DNA from: Geothrix sp. 21YS21S-4
GTDB taxonomy: Bacteria > Acidobacteriota > Holophagae > Holophagales > Holophagaceae
Assembly (NCBI RefSeq): GCF_030845995.1
Contig: NZ_CP132719.1
Coordinates: 2,790,001 to 2,854,000 of the forward strand
Length of the DNA: 64,000 nt
Direction of reading: 5' to 3'
A program made the position numbers and the translations under genes. Every line of letters starts with the position of its first letter. The first letter of the stretch is position 1. Below the pieces are notes generated by a model. That model saw only the letters and a list, made by a program, of their open reading frames with translations, did not search any database and was not told where the DNA came from. This document shows, in pieces, positions 33,083 through 41,825 of the stretch.

Positions 33083-33586
33083 TCACTTCCGGGCCTTCCG
33101 GGCCTGGGCGTCCGAGGGGAAGGGGCTGGGACCGGCCTTCTCCCAGTGGGTCTCCAGGACGAGGGTGGTGCGGGTGGTGACCATGGGCCCCAGGGCGCGG
33201 ATCCGGCGGAGGCGCTCGGCGATCCCGGCCGGCGTGTCCGCCACCACCTTCAGCAGCAGGGCATCCTCGCCGGCCACGGTGTGGGCCTCCAGGATGTCCG
33301 GCTCCTCCTCCAGCGCCTTGATGAAGCGCTGCTCGATGGCCTCGTTGTTGTCCTTGTAGCGCACCGCCACGAAGGCCACGTTGGGCTTGTTCACCGAGGC
33401 CGGCGTCACGCGCGCGGCGTAGCCCCCCAGGATGCCCTCGGCCTCCAGGCGCTTCACGCGGTCGATGATGGTGGGCCGGCTCACGCCCAGGCGCTCGGCC
33501 AGCTCCGCGTGGCTCATGCGCCCTTCCTGCTGGAGGAGGGCCACCAGGCGCCGATTCAGGTCGTCTTCCATCAGCGTCTTCGCCAT
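33083..33586 (-). CDS. Lrp/AsnC-family transcriptional regulator
   Basis: This 167-residue protein has an N-terminal helix-turn-helix (LNRRLVALLQQEGRMSHAELAERLGVSRPTIIDRVKRLEAEGIL) and a C-terminal RAM ligand domain. The start at 33586 gives the standard Lrp length. It reads divergently from kdsA and in line with the EamA transporter. It likely senses an amino acid and controls the exporter downstream. Confidence 0.92.
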   Translation of the reverse strand: MAKTLMEDDLNRRLVALLQQEGRMSHAELAERLGVSRPTIIDRVKRLEAEGILGGYAARVTPASVNKPNVAFVAVRYKDNNEAIEQRFIKALEEEPDILEAHTVAGEDALLLKVVADTPAGIAERLRRIRALGPMVTTRTTLVLETHWEKAGPSPFPSDAQARKARK

Positions 33587-33704
33587 GCGGGACTCCGGGT
33601 AGCACGGGTTGGTTCGCTTCATTGAACACTGTGCTAGCTTCCACTTCAATACGGATGACAACCCGTCAATAGCCGCCAGCGGTAAAATGCGGAAAGAGGT
33701 GCAC

Positions 33705-34535
33705 ATGGACTTCGCCCGACCCTTCACCGACCGGAGTTTTTTCCTGATCGCGGGGCCCTGCGTCATCGAAAGCCGGGAGCACGCCCACCTGATGGCCGCC
33801 AGCCTGCGCGAATTGGCCGAGGCCCGCGGCATTCCCTTCCTCTACAAATCCAGCTTCGACAAGGCCAACCGGACCAGCCAGGGGAGCCACCGGGGACCGG
33901 GCATGGACGAGGGCCTGGACATCCTGGCCGAGGTCCGCAGCCGCTACGGCGTGCCCGTCCTGACCGACGTCCACGAGAGCGACCAGTGCGCCCCCGCCGC
34001 CCAGGCCGTGGACGTGCTCCAGATCCCCGCCTTCCTGTGCCGGCAGACGGACCTCCTCCTGGCCGCCGCCGCCACGGGCCGCACCGTCAACCTGAAGAAG
34101 GGGCAGTTCCTGGCGCCCTGGGACCTGAAGCACGGCGTGGAGAAGCTCCGGTCCGTCGAGGGCCACGGCCCCGTGTGGGTGACGGAGCGGGGATCCAGCT
34201 TCGGCTACGGCAACCTGGTGGTGGATTTCCAGAGCTTCCCGCACCTCCGCAAGACCGGTTGCCCCGTGGTGTTCGACGCCACCCACAGCGTCCAGAAGCC
34301 GGGTGCCCTGGGGAACGCCACCGGCGGCGCCCGGGAGATGATCCCCACCCTGGCCCGCGCAGCCGCCACCGCGGTGGACGGGTTCTTCTTCGAAGTGCAC
34401 GACTGCCCCGAGAAGGCCCACAGCGACGGGCCCAATGCGATGAGGCTCGAGGAGTTCGGCGCCCTGCTCGACGAGCTCCTCGTCCTGTGGCGGGCCGCCC
34501 GGGCCGGCGCGCTGCAGGATCCCGCCGGGAAATGA
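33705..34535 (+). CDS. kdsA: 3-deoxy-8-phosphooctulonate (KDO-8-P) synthase
   Basis: This 276-residue enzyme joins arabinose 5-phosphate and PEP for the KDO of lipopolysaccharide. Motifs are IAGPCVIES, FDKANRTSQGSHRGPG, LKKGQFLAPWD and TERGSSFGYGNLV. Cys in GPC, where E. coli has Asn, marks the metal-dependent class known from Aquifex. AGAGGTGCAC precedes the ATG. It overlaps the GNAT gene by four bases. The presence of gmhA at 49490 supports a full LPS core pathway. Confidence 0.95.
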   Translation: MDFARPFTDRSFFLIAGPCVIESREHAHLMAASLRELAEARGIPFLYKSSFDKANRTSQGSHRGPGMDEGLDILAEVRSRYGVPVLTDVHESDQCAPAAQAVDVLQIPAFLCRQTDLLLAAAATGRTVNLKKGQFLAPWDLKHGVEKLRSVEGHGPVWVTERGSSFGYGNLVVDFQSFPHLRKTGCPVVFDATHSVQKPGALGNATGGAREMIPTLARAAATAVDGFFFEVHDCPEKAHSDGPNAMRLEEFGALLDELLVLWRAARAGALQDPAGK

Positions 34536-35083
34536 ACGGCGAAGGGATCAGGGCCGGGCGCGGCCTGGAGCTGCGGCCCCTGGGGGTGCGGGACGCCGCC
34601 GCGCTCTTCGCGCTGGTGGAGGCGGAGCGGGAGCGGCTGCGCCGGTGGCTGCCGTGGCCCGACTCGCAGCGGGCCGTCCAAGATTCGCGCGTCTACATCC
34701 AGCACATGCGGCTCCAAGCGAAGCGGGGCGTGGCCCGCGCCTTCGGCCTGTGGTGGAAGGACCGGCTGGTGGGCGTGGCCAGCTTCGTGTGGATCGACGC
34801 CGTGAACCGGGCCGCGGCCATCGGCTACTGGCTGGCGGCCTCAGCCCAGGGCCACGGGCTGATGACCGCGGCGGTCGCCGCTCTCGTCCGCCACGGATTC
34901 CGCACCCTGGGGCTCAACCGCATCGAGATCCGCGCAGGGGTCCGCAACCGGCGCAGCCGCGCCATCCCCCAGCGCCTGGGCTTCCGGCACGAGGGCACCC
35001 TCCACCAGGCCGAGCGGCTGGCCGATCGGTTCGTGGACCACGCGGTCTACGGTCTGCTGGCCGCCGACTGGCGCGCCCGCTAA
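34532..35083 (+). CDS. GNAT-family N-acetyltransferase, RimJ/RimL-like
   Basis: This 183-residue protein shows the RimJ/RimL pattern: LELRPLGVRDAAALFALVEAERERLRRWLPW, then the acetyl-CoA segment GYWLAASAQGHGLMTAAVAAL and LNRIEIRAGVRNRRSRAIPQRLGF. Such enzymes acetylate protein N-termini, small molecules or antibiotics; the substrate is unknown. It is translationally coupled to kdsA. Confidence 0.88.
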   Translation: MNGEGIRAGRGLELRPLGVRDAAALFALVEAERERLRRWLPWPDSQRAVQDSRVYIQHMRLQAKRGVARAFGLWWKDRLVGVASFVWIDAVNRAAAIGYWLAASAQGHGLMTAAVAALVRHGFRTLGLNRIEIRAGVRNRRSRAIPQRLGFRHEGTLHQAERLADRFVDHAVYGLLAADWRAR

Positions 35084-35115
35084 ACCCTCCCGGAGGCGGA
35101 CGGGTAGCCCATTCC

Positions 35116-35577
35116 ATGCGCCGCGTTCTCCTACCCGCCCTCACCCTCCTCGCCGGGTCCTGCGTCCCATTGGCGGCCCAGTCGGCGATGGTCTCCCTCG
35201 TCCGCCAGCCCCGGGCCACCGCCCTGGAATTCACGGTCCCGATCACCGATCTGGAGGCCAAGAGCCATGGGGACTCCACCTACGCCCACCTGGGCGTGGG
35301 CCTGGGCCTCCGCCACTGGGACGACGGGGACACCGCCCTCCGGTTCGTGGCCGACGCCAACGCCTCCGGGGGCAAGTTCTTCGGCGCGCTCGGCGCCATC
35401 GTGGAGATCCCGCCGGGCGAAGGCGGATTCATCGGCCCCCGCCTTCGCCTCGGGTGGGCGTTCCAGCGCGCCTGGGCCCTCAGCCTCGAAGGCGAGCACC
35501 TGGAGCGCCCCTTCACCCACGGCCTCACCCCCCGCCGCCGAAGCAATCTGGGGCTGGCGCTGACGGTCCGGTTCTAG
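35116..35577 (+). CDS. exported beta-barrel-like hypothetical protein
   Basis: This 153-residue protein has a signal peptide ending in PLAAQ and alternating amphipathic strands (THLGVGLGLRHW-like, LGAIVEIPPGEGG, LRLGWAFQRAWALSLEGEHLER), with a final strand ending in RF, typical of small outer membrane barrels. I recognise no specific family. It follows the GNAT gene by 32 bases on the same strand and ends 13 bases from the converging dehydrogenase gene. Confidence 0.65.
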   Translation: MRRVLLPALTLLAGSCVPLAAQSAMVSLVRQPRATALEFTVPITDLEAKSHGDSTYAHLGVGLGLRHWDDGDTALRFVADANASGGKFFGALGAIVEIPPGEGGFIGPRLRLGWAFQRAWALSLEGEHLERPFTHGLTPRRRSNLGLALTVRF

Positions 35578-35590
35578 GGCGGAGCCGCCC
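35577..35590. terminator. short hairpin between convergent genes
   Basis: GGGCG and CGCCC pair around GAGC in the 13-base gap between two converging stops. The stem is short and lacks a T run. Confidence 0.3.
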
Positions 35591-36451
35591 CTACTCCACG
35601 CCCGCGGCGTAGGTCAGGTTCAGCAGGGCCATGGCCCGGGTGACCTTCCCGATGCTGTTGCGGGTGGTGTCGGTGTAGGGGATGCCCCGGGCGTCCAGGG
35701 CGTCGTAGTCGAAGTTGCCTTCGCCGCTGAGGTCGAAGCACAGGGCGCCATCCTTGATCCATTCGGTGGGAATCCGGTAGCCGGAGGCCGGCACGGCGCT
35801 GACGATGACGTCGGCGATCCGAATGAACCCCTGCAGGTGGTCCTTGTTGGTGTTCGCGTGGCAGAGGATGGGCGTGGCCTTCAGGTTGGCCACCATCGCG
35901 GTGAGGGGCCGGCCGATGCGGAGGCTGTCGTTGATCACCAGCACGGTCTTGCCCGCCAGCCAGTTCTCCCCGAAGCCCCGCTTCAGGGTCTTCACGATGG
36001 CGCGCGCGGTGCAGGGCGTCATGCAGCGGTGCTGGGTGCCGTCGTCCATCCGCTTCCGGTACTTGGTGAGGAACCCGATGTTGATGGCGTGGAGGCCCTC
36101 GATGTCCTTGCTGGGATCCACCAGGTCCATCACCTCGTCGTCCTTGATCTCCGGATAGCGCAGGGGATAGAAGATGAACACGCCGTGGGTCTTCTCGTCC
36201 TGATTGAGGCGGGCGACCAGCTTCACGATCTGCATCCCGTTCTCCACGCGCAGGTCCGCCGCGTTGATCCCCAGATCCTCGCAGTCCTTCATCAGCCAGC
36301 GCTGGTAGGTGACGCTGCCCGGATCGCCGCTACCCAGGATGACCCCCAGCCCCGGCGAAAAACCCAGCTTCTTCACGTTGGAACGCACCAGCTCCAGGTA
36401 ATGGCGGGCCGTTCCCTGGCAGTCGAGCTTTCCCGTCAGCGTGGTGGGCAT
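35591..36451 (-). CDS. methylenetetrahydrofolate dehydrogenase, MTD1-like (divergent FolD family)
   Basis: This 286-residue protein is a FolD-family member but lacks key bifunctional residues. In FolD the YxxxK lysine is catalytic; here the segment reads YQRWLMK with Leu at that place. The VQLPLP loop is FIFYPLR, and KDVDG is KDIEG. Instead VINDSLRIGRPLTAMVAN, TPCTARAIVKTL, GYRIPTEWIKDGALCF and KVTRAMALLN resemble the yeast MTD1 class, an NAD-dependent dehydrogenase without cyclohydrolase activity (comparison from memory). It should oxidise methylene-THF to methenyl-THF. Its leader has a TAAACT -10 and GAGG before the ATG. Confidence 0.78.
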   Translation of the reverse strand: MPTTLTGKLDCQGTARHYLELVRSNVKKLGFSPGLGVILGSGDPGSVTYQRWLMKDCEDLGINAADLRVENGMQIVKLVARLNQDEKTHGVFIFYPLRYPEIKDDEVMDLVDPSKDIEGLHAINIGFLTKYRKRMDDGTQHRCMTPCTARAIVKTLKRGFGENWLAGKTVLVINDSLRIGRPLTAMVANLKATPILCHANTNKDHLQGFIRIADVIVSAVPASGYRIPTEWIKDGALCFDLSGEGNFDYDALDARGIPYTDTTRNSIGKVTRAMALLNLTYAAGVE

Positions 36452-36519
36452 GAAGCACCTCGCCTGCCAGTTTATTCCATGCCCCCCCTATCCGCGCGGC
36501 GGGACTCTATTCTGGTTCC

Positions 36520-37998
36520 ATGCGCCCTTTCAAGCCCAATCCCGGCGAACTCCAGCGGCGGCTCCGCGCGGCCTATCCCGACGCCCACTGCGCCCTCGAC
36601 CACCGCGACCCGTTCCAGCTCGTGGTGGCCACCATCCTGAGCGCCCAGTGCACGGACGCCCGAGTGAACCTCACCACCCCCGCCCTCTTCGCCCGCTATC
36701 CCGACGCCGCCGCGCTGGCCGGTGCCCGGCAGGACGAGCTGGAGGGCCTGATCAAATCCACGGGCTTCTTCCGCAACAAGGCCAAAAACCTCATCGGCCT
36801 GGGCCAAGCCCTGATCGCGCGCCACGACGGCAAGGTGCCCTCGGATCCCGAGGCGCTGGGCGCCCTCCCCGGCGTGGGCCAGAAGACCGCCAACGTGGTG
36901 CTGGCCAATGCCTTCGGCGTGCCCGCTCTGGCGGTGGACACCCACATCTTCCGCGTGGCGCGGCGGCTCGGCCTGTCCCAGGGTTCCACCCCGGAAAAGG
37001 TGGAGGCGGACCTCCGCCGGCTGTTCCCCCGGGAGGACTGGATCGTCCTCCACCACCAGCTCATCTTCCATGGCCGCCGCGTGTGCGACGCCCGCCGCCC
37101 CGACTGCCCCGCCTGTCCCCTGCTGGACCTGTGCCCCACGGGCCTCGGGCTGATGGAGGATCCCCACCTCGGCGTGAAGCTGACGACGAATCCGGCGCCT
37201 CCCGCGAAGGGGCGCGAGCGGAAAGCCGCAGCCAGGAAGGCCCTGCCTGATCTCCCCCCGCTCTCGTCCGGCTTCCCCCGCCGCGTCATCAGCCTGGTGC
37301 CGTCGGTGACGGAGCTGCTGGCGCAATGGGGGCTGGCCACGCGGATCGCCGGCCGCTCCAGGTTCTGCGTGGAGCCCCGGTGGATCCGGAACACCGTCCC
37401 CTCGGTGGGCGGGACGAAGGATCCGGACCTCGACCGCATCCGCGACCTGGCGCCGGACCTGGTGATCCTGGAGCGGGACGAGAATCCAAAGTCGGTTGCC
37501 GACGCCCTGACGGCCCTGGGCATTCCCTGGCTGGCCCTGGAGATCCGCACGGTGAAGGATGCCGCCGCGGCGCTCCGCGACCTGGGGAAGCGCCTGGGCG
37601 TTCCCGAGGCTGCCGAGGCCCGCGCCGCGGCCGTGGAAACCGCCCTCAAGGGCCGCTCGCGAAAGAAGGGACCGCGCGCCCTCGCCCTGGTCTGGAAAGG
37701 TCCCTGGATGAGCGCCGGCCCGGATACCTACGTCGGCGACCTCCTGCGCCAGGGCGGCTTCACCGCCGTCGGTCCCGACCGCTATCCCGCGCTTACGGAC
37801 GAGGATCTGCAGGCCCTCGCGCCCGACCTCGTCCTGCTCCCCAGCGAGCCCTACCGCTTCACCCGCCGCCACCAGGCCGACCTCCAGAAACTCCTCCCCG
37901 ACACCGACATCCGGCTGGTCGACGGCAAGGCGCTGACCTGGTACCTCAGCCGGACGGAGATGGGGCTGGAGCTGGTGCGGAGCCTTCACGGCGACTGA
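36520..37998 (+). CDS. nth: endonuclease III fused to a BtuF-like helical-backbone metal receptor domain
   Basis: This 492-residue protein joins two domains. Residues 1-210 are complete endonuclease III: HhH LPGVGQKTANVV (116-127, Lys122), catalytic Asp140 in VDTHIF, and the iron-sulfur cysteines C189, C196, C199 and C205. It removes oxidised pyrimidines and cuts abasic sites. After a basic linker, residues about 254-492 form a periplasmic-binding-protein fold like BtuF (RVISLVPSVTELL, VGGTKDPDLDRIRDLAPDLV, WYLSRTEMG) but with no signal peptide. The frame is continuous. TATTCT lies six bases before the ATG with no ribosome site. What the second domain binds inside the cell (cobalamin, heme or a metal) is unknown. 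Confidence 0.85.
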   Translation: MRPFKPNPGELQRRLRAAYPDAHCALDHRDPFQLVVATILSAQCTDARVNLTTPALFARYPDAAALAGARQDELEGLIKSTGFFRNKAKNLIGLGQALIARHDGKVPSDPEALGALPGVGQKTANVVLANAFGVPALAVDTHIFRVARRLGLSQGSTPEKVEADLRRLFPREDWIVLHHQLIFHGRRVCDARRPDCPACPLLDLCPTGLGLMEDPHLGVKLTTNPAPPAKGRERKAAARKALPDLPPLSSGFPRRVISLVPSVTELLAQWGLATRIAGRSRFCVEPRWIRNTVPSVGGTKDPDLDRIRDLAPDLVILERDENPKSVADALTALGIPWLALEIRTVKDAAAALRDLGKRLGVPEAAEARAAAVETALKGRSRKKGPRALALVWKGPWMSAGPDTYVGDLLRQGGFTAVGPDRYPALTDEDLQALAPDLVLLPSEPYRFTRRHQADLQKLLPDTDIRLVDGKALTWYLSRTEMGLELVRSLHGD

Positions 37999-38050
37999 CC
38001 ATCGCTTATCGAGGTATCCTGTCCTCTGAGTGCGACGCTTCGGAGGATGT

Positions 38051-39091
38051 ATGCCGCTCCCCTTGCTCTGCGTGATGATGGCCGCCCCCGCCGTTCAGGC
38101 TCCCGCGCCCGCGACGGAGGCCCAGCGGGTGCTCGACGCCGCCCGCGCGAAGGCGAAGGAAGTGGCGGCTGCCCGTGCCGCCTTCACCAAGGCCGGCGGC
38201 AACACCAAGGACTTCAAGGGCGACTGCGCCAAGGAACTGGCTGCCCTGGAGGCGCGCCTGGCCGCGGATCCCCAGCCGGAGCTCAAGCAGGCGCTGCTGG
38301 TCAGCACCCTCTACCACCTGCAGTTGGCCAAGATCGAGCCCAGCCCGGCGCTGCTCGCCCGGGTCCAGAAGGACGTGCCGCCCACGGCCGCGGCCTGGAG
38401 CCTGGAACCGGGCCTCCTCGGCACGCGCCTCGAAGCGGATCCCAAGGGCTGGGGCGCCTACGTGGCCGAGGCGCGCACCAAGCACGCCGATCCGGATCTC
38501 CGCCGCTCGCTGACCTTCGATTACTTCTGGGAGCGCCTGGACGCCAAGGACGAAGCCGAGTGGAAGCCCGCCTTCGACGTCCTTCAGAAGGAGTTCCCCA
38601 CCAGCCGCGAAGCGAAGCTCGCCGGCGAGATCCTGGAGGGCGAGCGCAAGACCGGGATCGGCCGCCCCGCGCCGGCGTTCAGCCTGGCGGCCCTCGGTGA
38701 TTCCGCCACCACCTATTCCGTGGCGAGCTTCAAAGGCAAGTACGTGCTCGTCGACTTCTGGGCCACCTGGTGCCCCTCCTGCCGGGCCGAAATCCCCGCG
38801 CTGCACGCCGCCTGGGCGAAGTTTAAGACCAAGCCCTTCGAGATCCTGTCGCTCTCCTTCGACCGCCGCGTCGAGCACATCGCGCCCTACCGCAAGCAGG
38901 CGGCCACGCCCATGCCCTGGAAGCACGCGTTCGTCGAAGGCGGATTCCAGAGCCCCGTGGCGTCCGCCTACGGCGTGAAGGGCATCCCCAAAGCGGTGCT
39001 CATCGGCCCCGACGGCACCATCGTCGCCAATGGCGCCCAGCTCCGCGGCGAGAACCTGGAGAAGACCCTGGAGACGTTCCTGGGCAAGTAG
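38051..39091 (+). CDS. TlpA-like exported thioredoxin-family protein
   Basis: This 346-residue protein has a signal peptide (MPLPLLCVMMAAPAVQA), an alpha-helical N-terminal region (about 25-200) and a C-terminal thioredoxin/AhpC-TSA domain with the active site WCPSC in VLVDFWATWCPSCRAEIP and a cis-Pro loop GVKGIPKAVL. It probably reduces or isomerises periplasmic disulfides, and DsbD, encoded convergently next door, is the natural electron donor. ATG at 38051 follows GGAGG closely. Confidence 0.88.
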   Translation: MPLPLLCVMMAAPAVQAPAPATEAQRVLDAARAKAKEVAAARAAFTKAGGNTKDFKGDCAKELAALEARLAADPQPELKQALLVSTLYHLQLAKIEPSPALLARVQKDVPPTAAAWSLEPGLLGTRLEADPKGWGAYVAEARTKHADPDLRRSLTFDYFWERLDAKDEAEWKPAFDVLQKEFPTSREAKLAGEILEGERKTGIGRPAPAFSLAALGDSATTYSVASFKGKYVLVDFWATWCPSCRAEIPALHAAWAKFKTKPFEILSLSFDRRVEHIAPYRKQAATPMPWKHAFVEGGFQSPVASAYGVKGIPKAVLIGPDGTIVANGAQLRGENLEKTLETFLGK

Positions 39092-39111
39092 GCGCCACTA
39101 TCGAGAAAATG

Positions 39112-39139
39112 AAAGGGCCCGCATTCGCGGGCCCTTTTT
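39112..39139. terminator. bidirectional Rho-independent terminator
   Basis: AAAGGGCCCGC and GCGGGCCCTTT form an 11-base stem around ATTC, followed by Ts in the plus direction and preceded by As for the minus direction. It serves both the TlpA-like gene and the converging dsbD. Confidence 0.85.
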
Positions 39140-40878
39140 CATCGGCCTTCCAGCCAGGCTTTCATGGTCTCCGGCTTCTGGAAGCCGAGGATGCGCCTCA
39201 GCTCCCGACCCTCGGCATCCAATAGAAGCACGGTGGGATAGCTGCGGATCTGGAGCTTCCCGGCCAGGTCCTTCCGCCTGGCATCGGTGTCGATGCGGAT
39301 GGCCACGGCGTTCTGGGCGATCCACTGCTTCACGCCGGCGTCGGGCCAGGTCTTCTCGTCCAACTCTTTGCACTGGGCGCACCAGTCCGCATAGATGTCC
39401 ACGAGCACCAGCTTCTTCTCGGCCTTGGCTTTGGCGAGCGCGCCGTCGAAGTCCTGCTCCAGCCAGCCCGCGTGGTCCTCCTTCGCAGCCGCGGCGCCAC
39501 CCTTGGGGAGGAGTTCCACCTTCAGGAAGGTCTCCGTCGCCCGGACGCCCAGTAACATCGCCAGCGCCAGGCTCAGCAGGGCGATCCCCTTCCTCAACTG
39601 GCCCACCAGACCGGATGCCGCTTCGAAGGCCCCGAAGACCGCCGCGCCGGCGAGGGTCACGGCGGTCCACATGCCGAAGTTCGCCCAGTCGGGAACCACC
39701 AGCCGCACGTTCCAGGCCGCGAAGCCCAGCACCACCAGGCCCATGCCCTGCTTGAAGCGGGTGAGCCAGTCGCCGCTCTTCGGCAGCGCCGCGGAAAAGG
39801 TCCCCACGGTCAGGAACAGCACACCCATGCCCAGGGCGAACACGAAGAGCTGGAGGCCGCCGAGGAATACGTCCCCCTGCTGGGCGATGCGCACCAGGAC
39901 GGCGCCGATCACGGGCCCCACGCAGGGCGCCGACAGCGGTCCCAGGACGAGCCCCATCACGAAGGCGCCGCCGAAGCCCTTCCGGCCGCCGCTGCCCTGC
40001 AGCTTCATGGCGAGCGCCGGAGGCAGGGCGATCTCGAAGGCACCGAAGAGGGACAGGGCGAACGCCGCGAACAGCAGCGACACGGGCACGAGGAAGGCGG
40101 GCTTCTGCGCGAAGGCGCCGAACGCGGCGCCGCTCTTGGCGGCCAGCACGCCCAGGGTCGTGTAGGTCGCGGCCATGCCCAGAACCAGCGCCAGGGACAG
40201 CGCGAAGCCCCGGGACTTGCCGCCCCCCTTCGCCCCGACGATGGCCATGGTGATGGGGATCATCGGATAAACGCAGGGCGTGAGCGACGCGGCCATGCCC
40301 GCGAGGAAGGCCACCAGCAGCGACACCAGGAGGCCGGAGCGGGAGGCCGGTTCGGAAGCGGGCGCGGCGGGGGCTTGGATCTGGGGAGGAACGGGCGAAA
40401 CGGCGGCCTGGGGAGGGTTTTCCGCCGGGGAAGCCGCCGGGTGTTTCACGTCGGCCGCCAAAGAAAGGGCCGGGATCTCCGCCGCTTTCACGTCCAAGGT
40501 GCGCGTGGTGGGCGGGAAGCACACGCCGCCCTCGCCCTCCGTGCAGGGCTGGTAGGTCACCTCCACTTTCACGGTCCCGGTCAGGCCCTCGCCGCGGAGG
40601 GGGATCCGGACGGTGCCGTGCCAGATGCCGTCGCCGATCTCGTCCTTGGCGGTGGTGGCGGGCAGAGGTCCCGCCTTCAACGTCCCCGCGCCGCCCTTCT
40701 TCGCCACCTCCATGAACGCGGCTTTGAGGTGGGCGCCCTCGGGAACCGTGACCACCACGGCGCCCTTCTGGAAGGCCAGGGCCACGCTTCCCACGGGATC
40801 GAAGGTCGGGTCCGCCCGCTGGGCCCAGGCCGCTGCGGCCAGGCACAGGCTCCAGAGGAGGATCTTCAGGGTCCGCAT
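39139..40878 (-). CDS. dsbD: thiol:disulfide interchange protein DsbD
   Basis: This 579-residue protein has all three parts: a signal peptide, an N-terminal domain with the cysteine pair in CTEGEGGVCFPP, a CcdA-like membrane core of eight helices (about 175-440, FLAGMAASLTPCVYPMIPI and GPLSAPCVGPVIGAVL with its two cysteines) and a C-terminal thioredoxin domain with YADWCAQCKELDEKTW. It passes electrons from cytosolic thioredoxin to periplasmic partners, likely the TlpA-like neighbour and cytochrome c maturation. Confidence 0.95.
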   Translation of the reverse strand: MRTLKILLWSLCLAAAAWAQRADPTFDPVGSVALAFQKGAVVVTVPEGAHLKAAFMEVAKKGGAGTLKAGPLPATTAKDEIGDGIWHGTVRIPLRGEGLTGTVKVEVTYQPCTEGEGGVCFPPTTRTLDVKAAEIPALSLAADVKHPAASPAENPPQAAVSPVPPQIQAPAAPASEPASRSGLLVSLLVAFLAGMAASLTPCVYPMIPITMAIVGAKGGGKSRGFALSLALVLGMAATYTTLGVLAAKSGAAFGAFAQKPAFLVPVSLLFAAFALSLFGAFEIALPPALAMKLQGSGGRKGFGGAFVMGLVLGPLSAPCVGPVIGAVLVRIAQQGDVFLGGLQLFVFALGMGVLFLTVGTFSAALPKSGDWLTRFKQGMGLVVLGFAAWNVRLVVPDWANFGMWTAVTLAGAAVFGAFEAASGLVGQLRKGIALLSLALAMLLGVRATETFLKVELLPKGGAAAAKEDHAGWLEQDFDGALAKAKAEKKLVLVDIYADWCAQCKELDEKTWPDAGVKQWIAQNAVAIRIDTDARRKDLAGKLQIRSYPTVLLLDAEGRELRRILGFQKPETMKAWLEGR

Positions 40879-40951
40879 GGCGACTCCAGGCGTGCGCGAC
40901 GCACGCCTCCATGATCCCCCCGAGGGCCCTCCTCCCGCCAGCGGAGGAAAC

Positions 40952-41428
40952 CTAGGAGAGGCCGCCCGCCGCCCGCTGCACGAAGTTCTGGAGCCCCATC
41001 CGGTCGATGAGGTCGAGCTGCGTCTCCAGCCAGTCGACGTGCTCCTCTTCGCTTTCGAGGATGTCCTGGCAGAGGTCGCGGGTCACGAAATCGCGGATCC
41101 CCTCGGCGTGGACGATGGCTTCGCGCAGGTCCTGCATGGCCTCCATCTCCAGCGCCAGATCGCCCTCCAGCACTTCCTTGGGGTTCTGGCCGATGCGCAG
41201 CCGATTCAGCTCCTGCAGGTTGGGCAGGCCCTCCAGGAACAGGATCCGCTCCACCAGCTTGTCGGCATGCTTCATCTCGTCGATGGACTCGCGGTACTCG
41301 TGCTCTCCCATCTCCTTCAGGCCCCAGTTGCGGCACATGCGGGCATGGAGGAAGTACTGGCTGATGGCCGTGAGCTCGTTGCGAAGGATCCGGTTGAGGT
41401 GCTGGATGGCGGTCGCGTCGCCTTGCAT
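40952..41428 (-). CDS. bfr: bacterioferritin
   Basis: This 158-residue ferritin-like protein has the di-iron ligands (Glu18, Glu51, His54 and later Glu residues in [11 protein letters not shown]) and Met52 in DEMKHADKL, the heme ligand at the dimer interface. It stores iron as a 24-mer. GGAGG precedes the ATG. bfd, 62 bases upstream on the same strand, encodes the ferredoxin that releases the iron, so the two form a small operon. Confidence 0.95.
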   Translation of the reverse strand: MQGDATAIQHLNRILRNELTAISQYFLHARMCRNWGLKEMGEHEYRESIDEMKHADKLVERILFLEGLPNLQELNRLRIGQNPKEVLEGDLALEMEAMQDLREAIVHAEGIRDFVTRDLCQDILESEEEHVDWLETQLDLIDRMGLQNFVQRAAGGLS

Positions 41429-41490
41429 GGGGCCTCCGGGGGGAAAGGGCCCCCACGGTAGCGAACCTGCCGCCCGCTCTACAACCTATT

Positions 41491-41775
41491 TCAACTGGCC
41501 TTAGCGATTCCGGCGCTTCCCCAGGAAGGTCGGCACCGGCCTCCGCAACCCCACGGCGTCGTTGCCGGTCCGGCGGCGGCGGGTTCGGGCATCAGACGCA
41601 CGGGCTCCCCCGCGCGTACGGCCAGGACGGCCTCCTCCAGCGACGCCACGCAGCGGAAGCAGTCGGGCCGCGCGGCCAGGATCTCGAAGACCGCCTCGGC
41701 CGAGTCCGCGCCGCGCTCCCGCACGGCCCAGTGGACCTGGTCCTCCGTGATGGCGCTGCAGATGCACAGGAACAT
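41491..41775 (-). CDS. bfd: bacterioferritin-associated ferredoxin-like protein
   Basis: This 94-residue protein begins with the Bfd [2Fe-2S] domain: Cys4, Cys6, Cys39 and Cys42 (CICSAIT ... CFRC), the expected C-x-C and C-x2-C pattern. Bfd reduces bacterioferritin heme to mobilise iron. The C-terminal about 30 residues (after LAVRAGEPVRLMP), with CGGRC, extend beyond the usual 64. The promoter has a Fur-like box, as expected for a gene needed in iron starvation. Confidence 0.85.
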   Translation of the reverse strand: MFLCICSAITEDQVHWAVRERGADSAEAVFEILAARPDCFRCVASLEEAVLAVRAGEPVRLMPEPAAAGPATTPWGCGGRCRPSWGSAGIAKAS

Positions 41776-41792
41776 GCCCGACCTCGCGCCTT

Positions 41793-41825
41793 AGATTACA
41801 ACAATAGATACGAAGTCTCAATATC
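41793..41825 (-). promoter_or_regulatory. bfd promoter with Fur-box-like operator
   Basis: On the minus strand TTGAGA (41816-41821) and TAATCT (41793-41798) are 17 bases apart, a good sigma-70 pair. The 19-mer at 41807-41825, plus strand GATACGAAGTCTCAATATC, matches the Fur box at 13 of 19 positions by hand count (read on the minus strand) and covers the -35. It shares GTCTCARTATC with the sites near 9504 and 10458. Confidence 0.55.

Noticed and set aside
33705-34535. DAHP synthase (aroF-type) as identity of this gene
   Set aside because: The motifs FDKANRTS, LKKGQFLAPWD and the length fit KdsA.
37155-37998. Internal ATG at 37155 as a separate start for the BtuF-like domain
   Set aside because: No ribosome site precedes it and it lies inside the linker start; the fused reading is simpler, though not proven.
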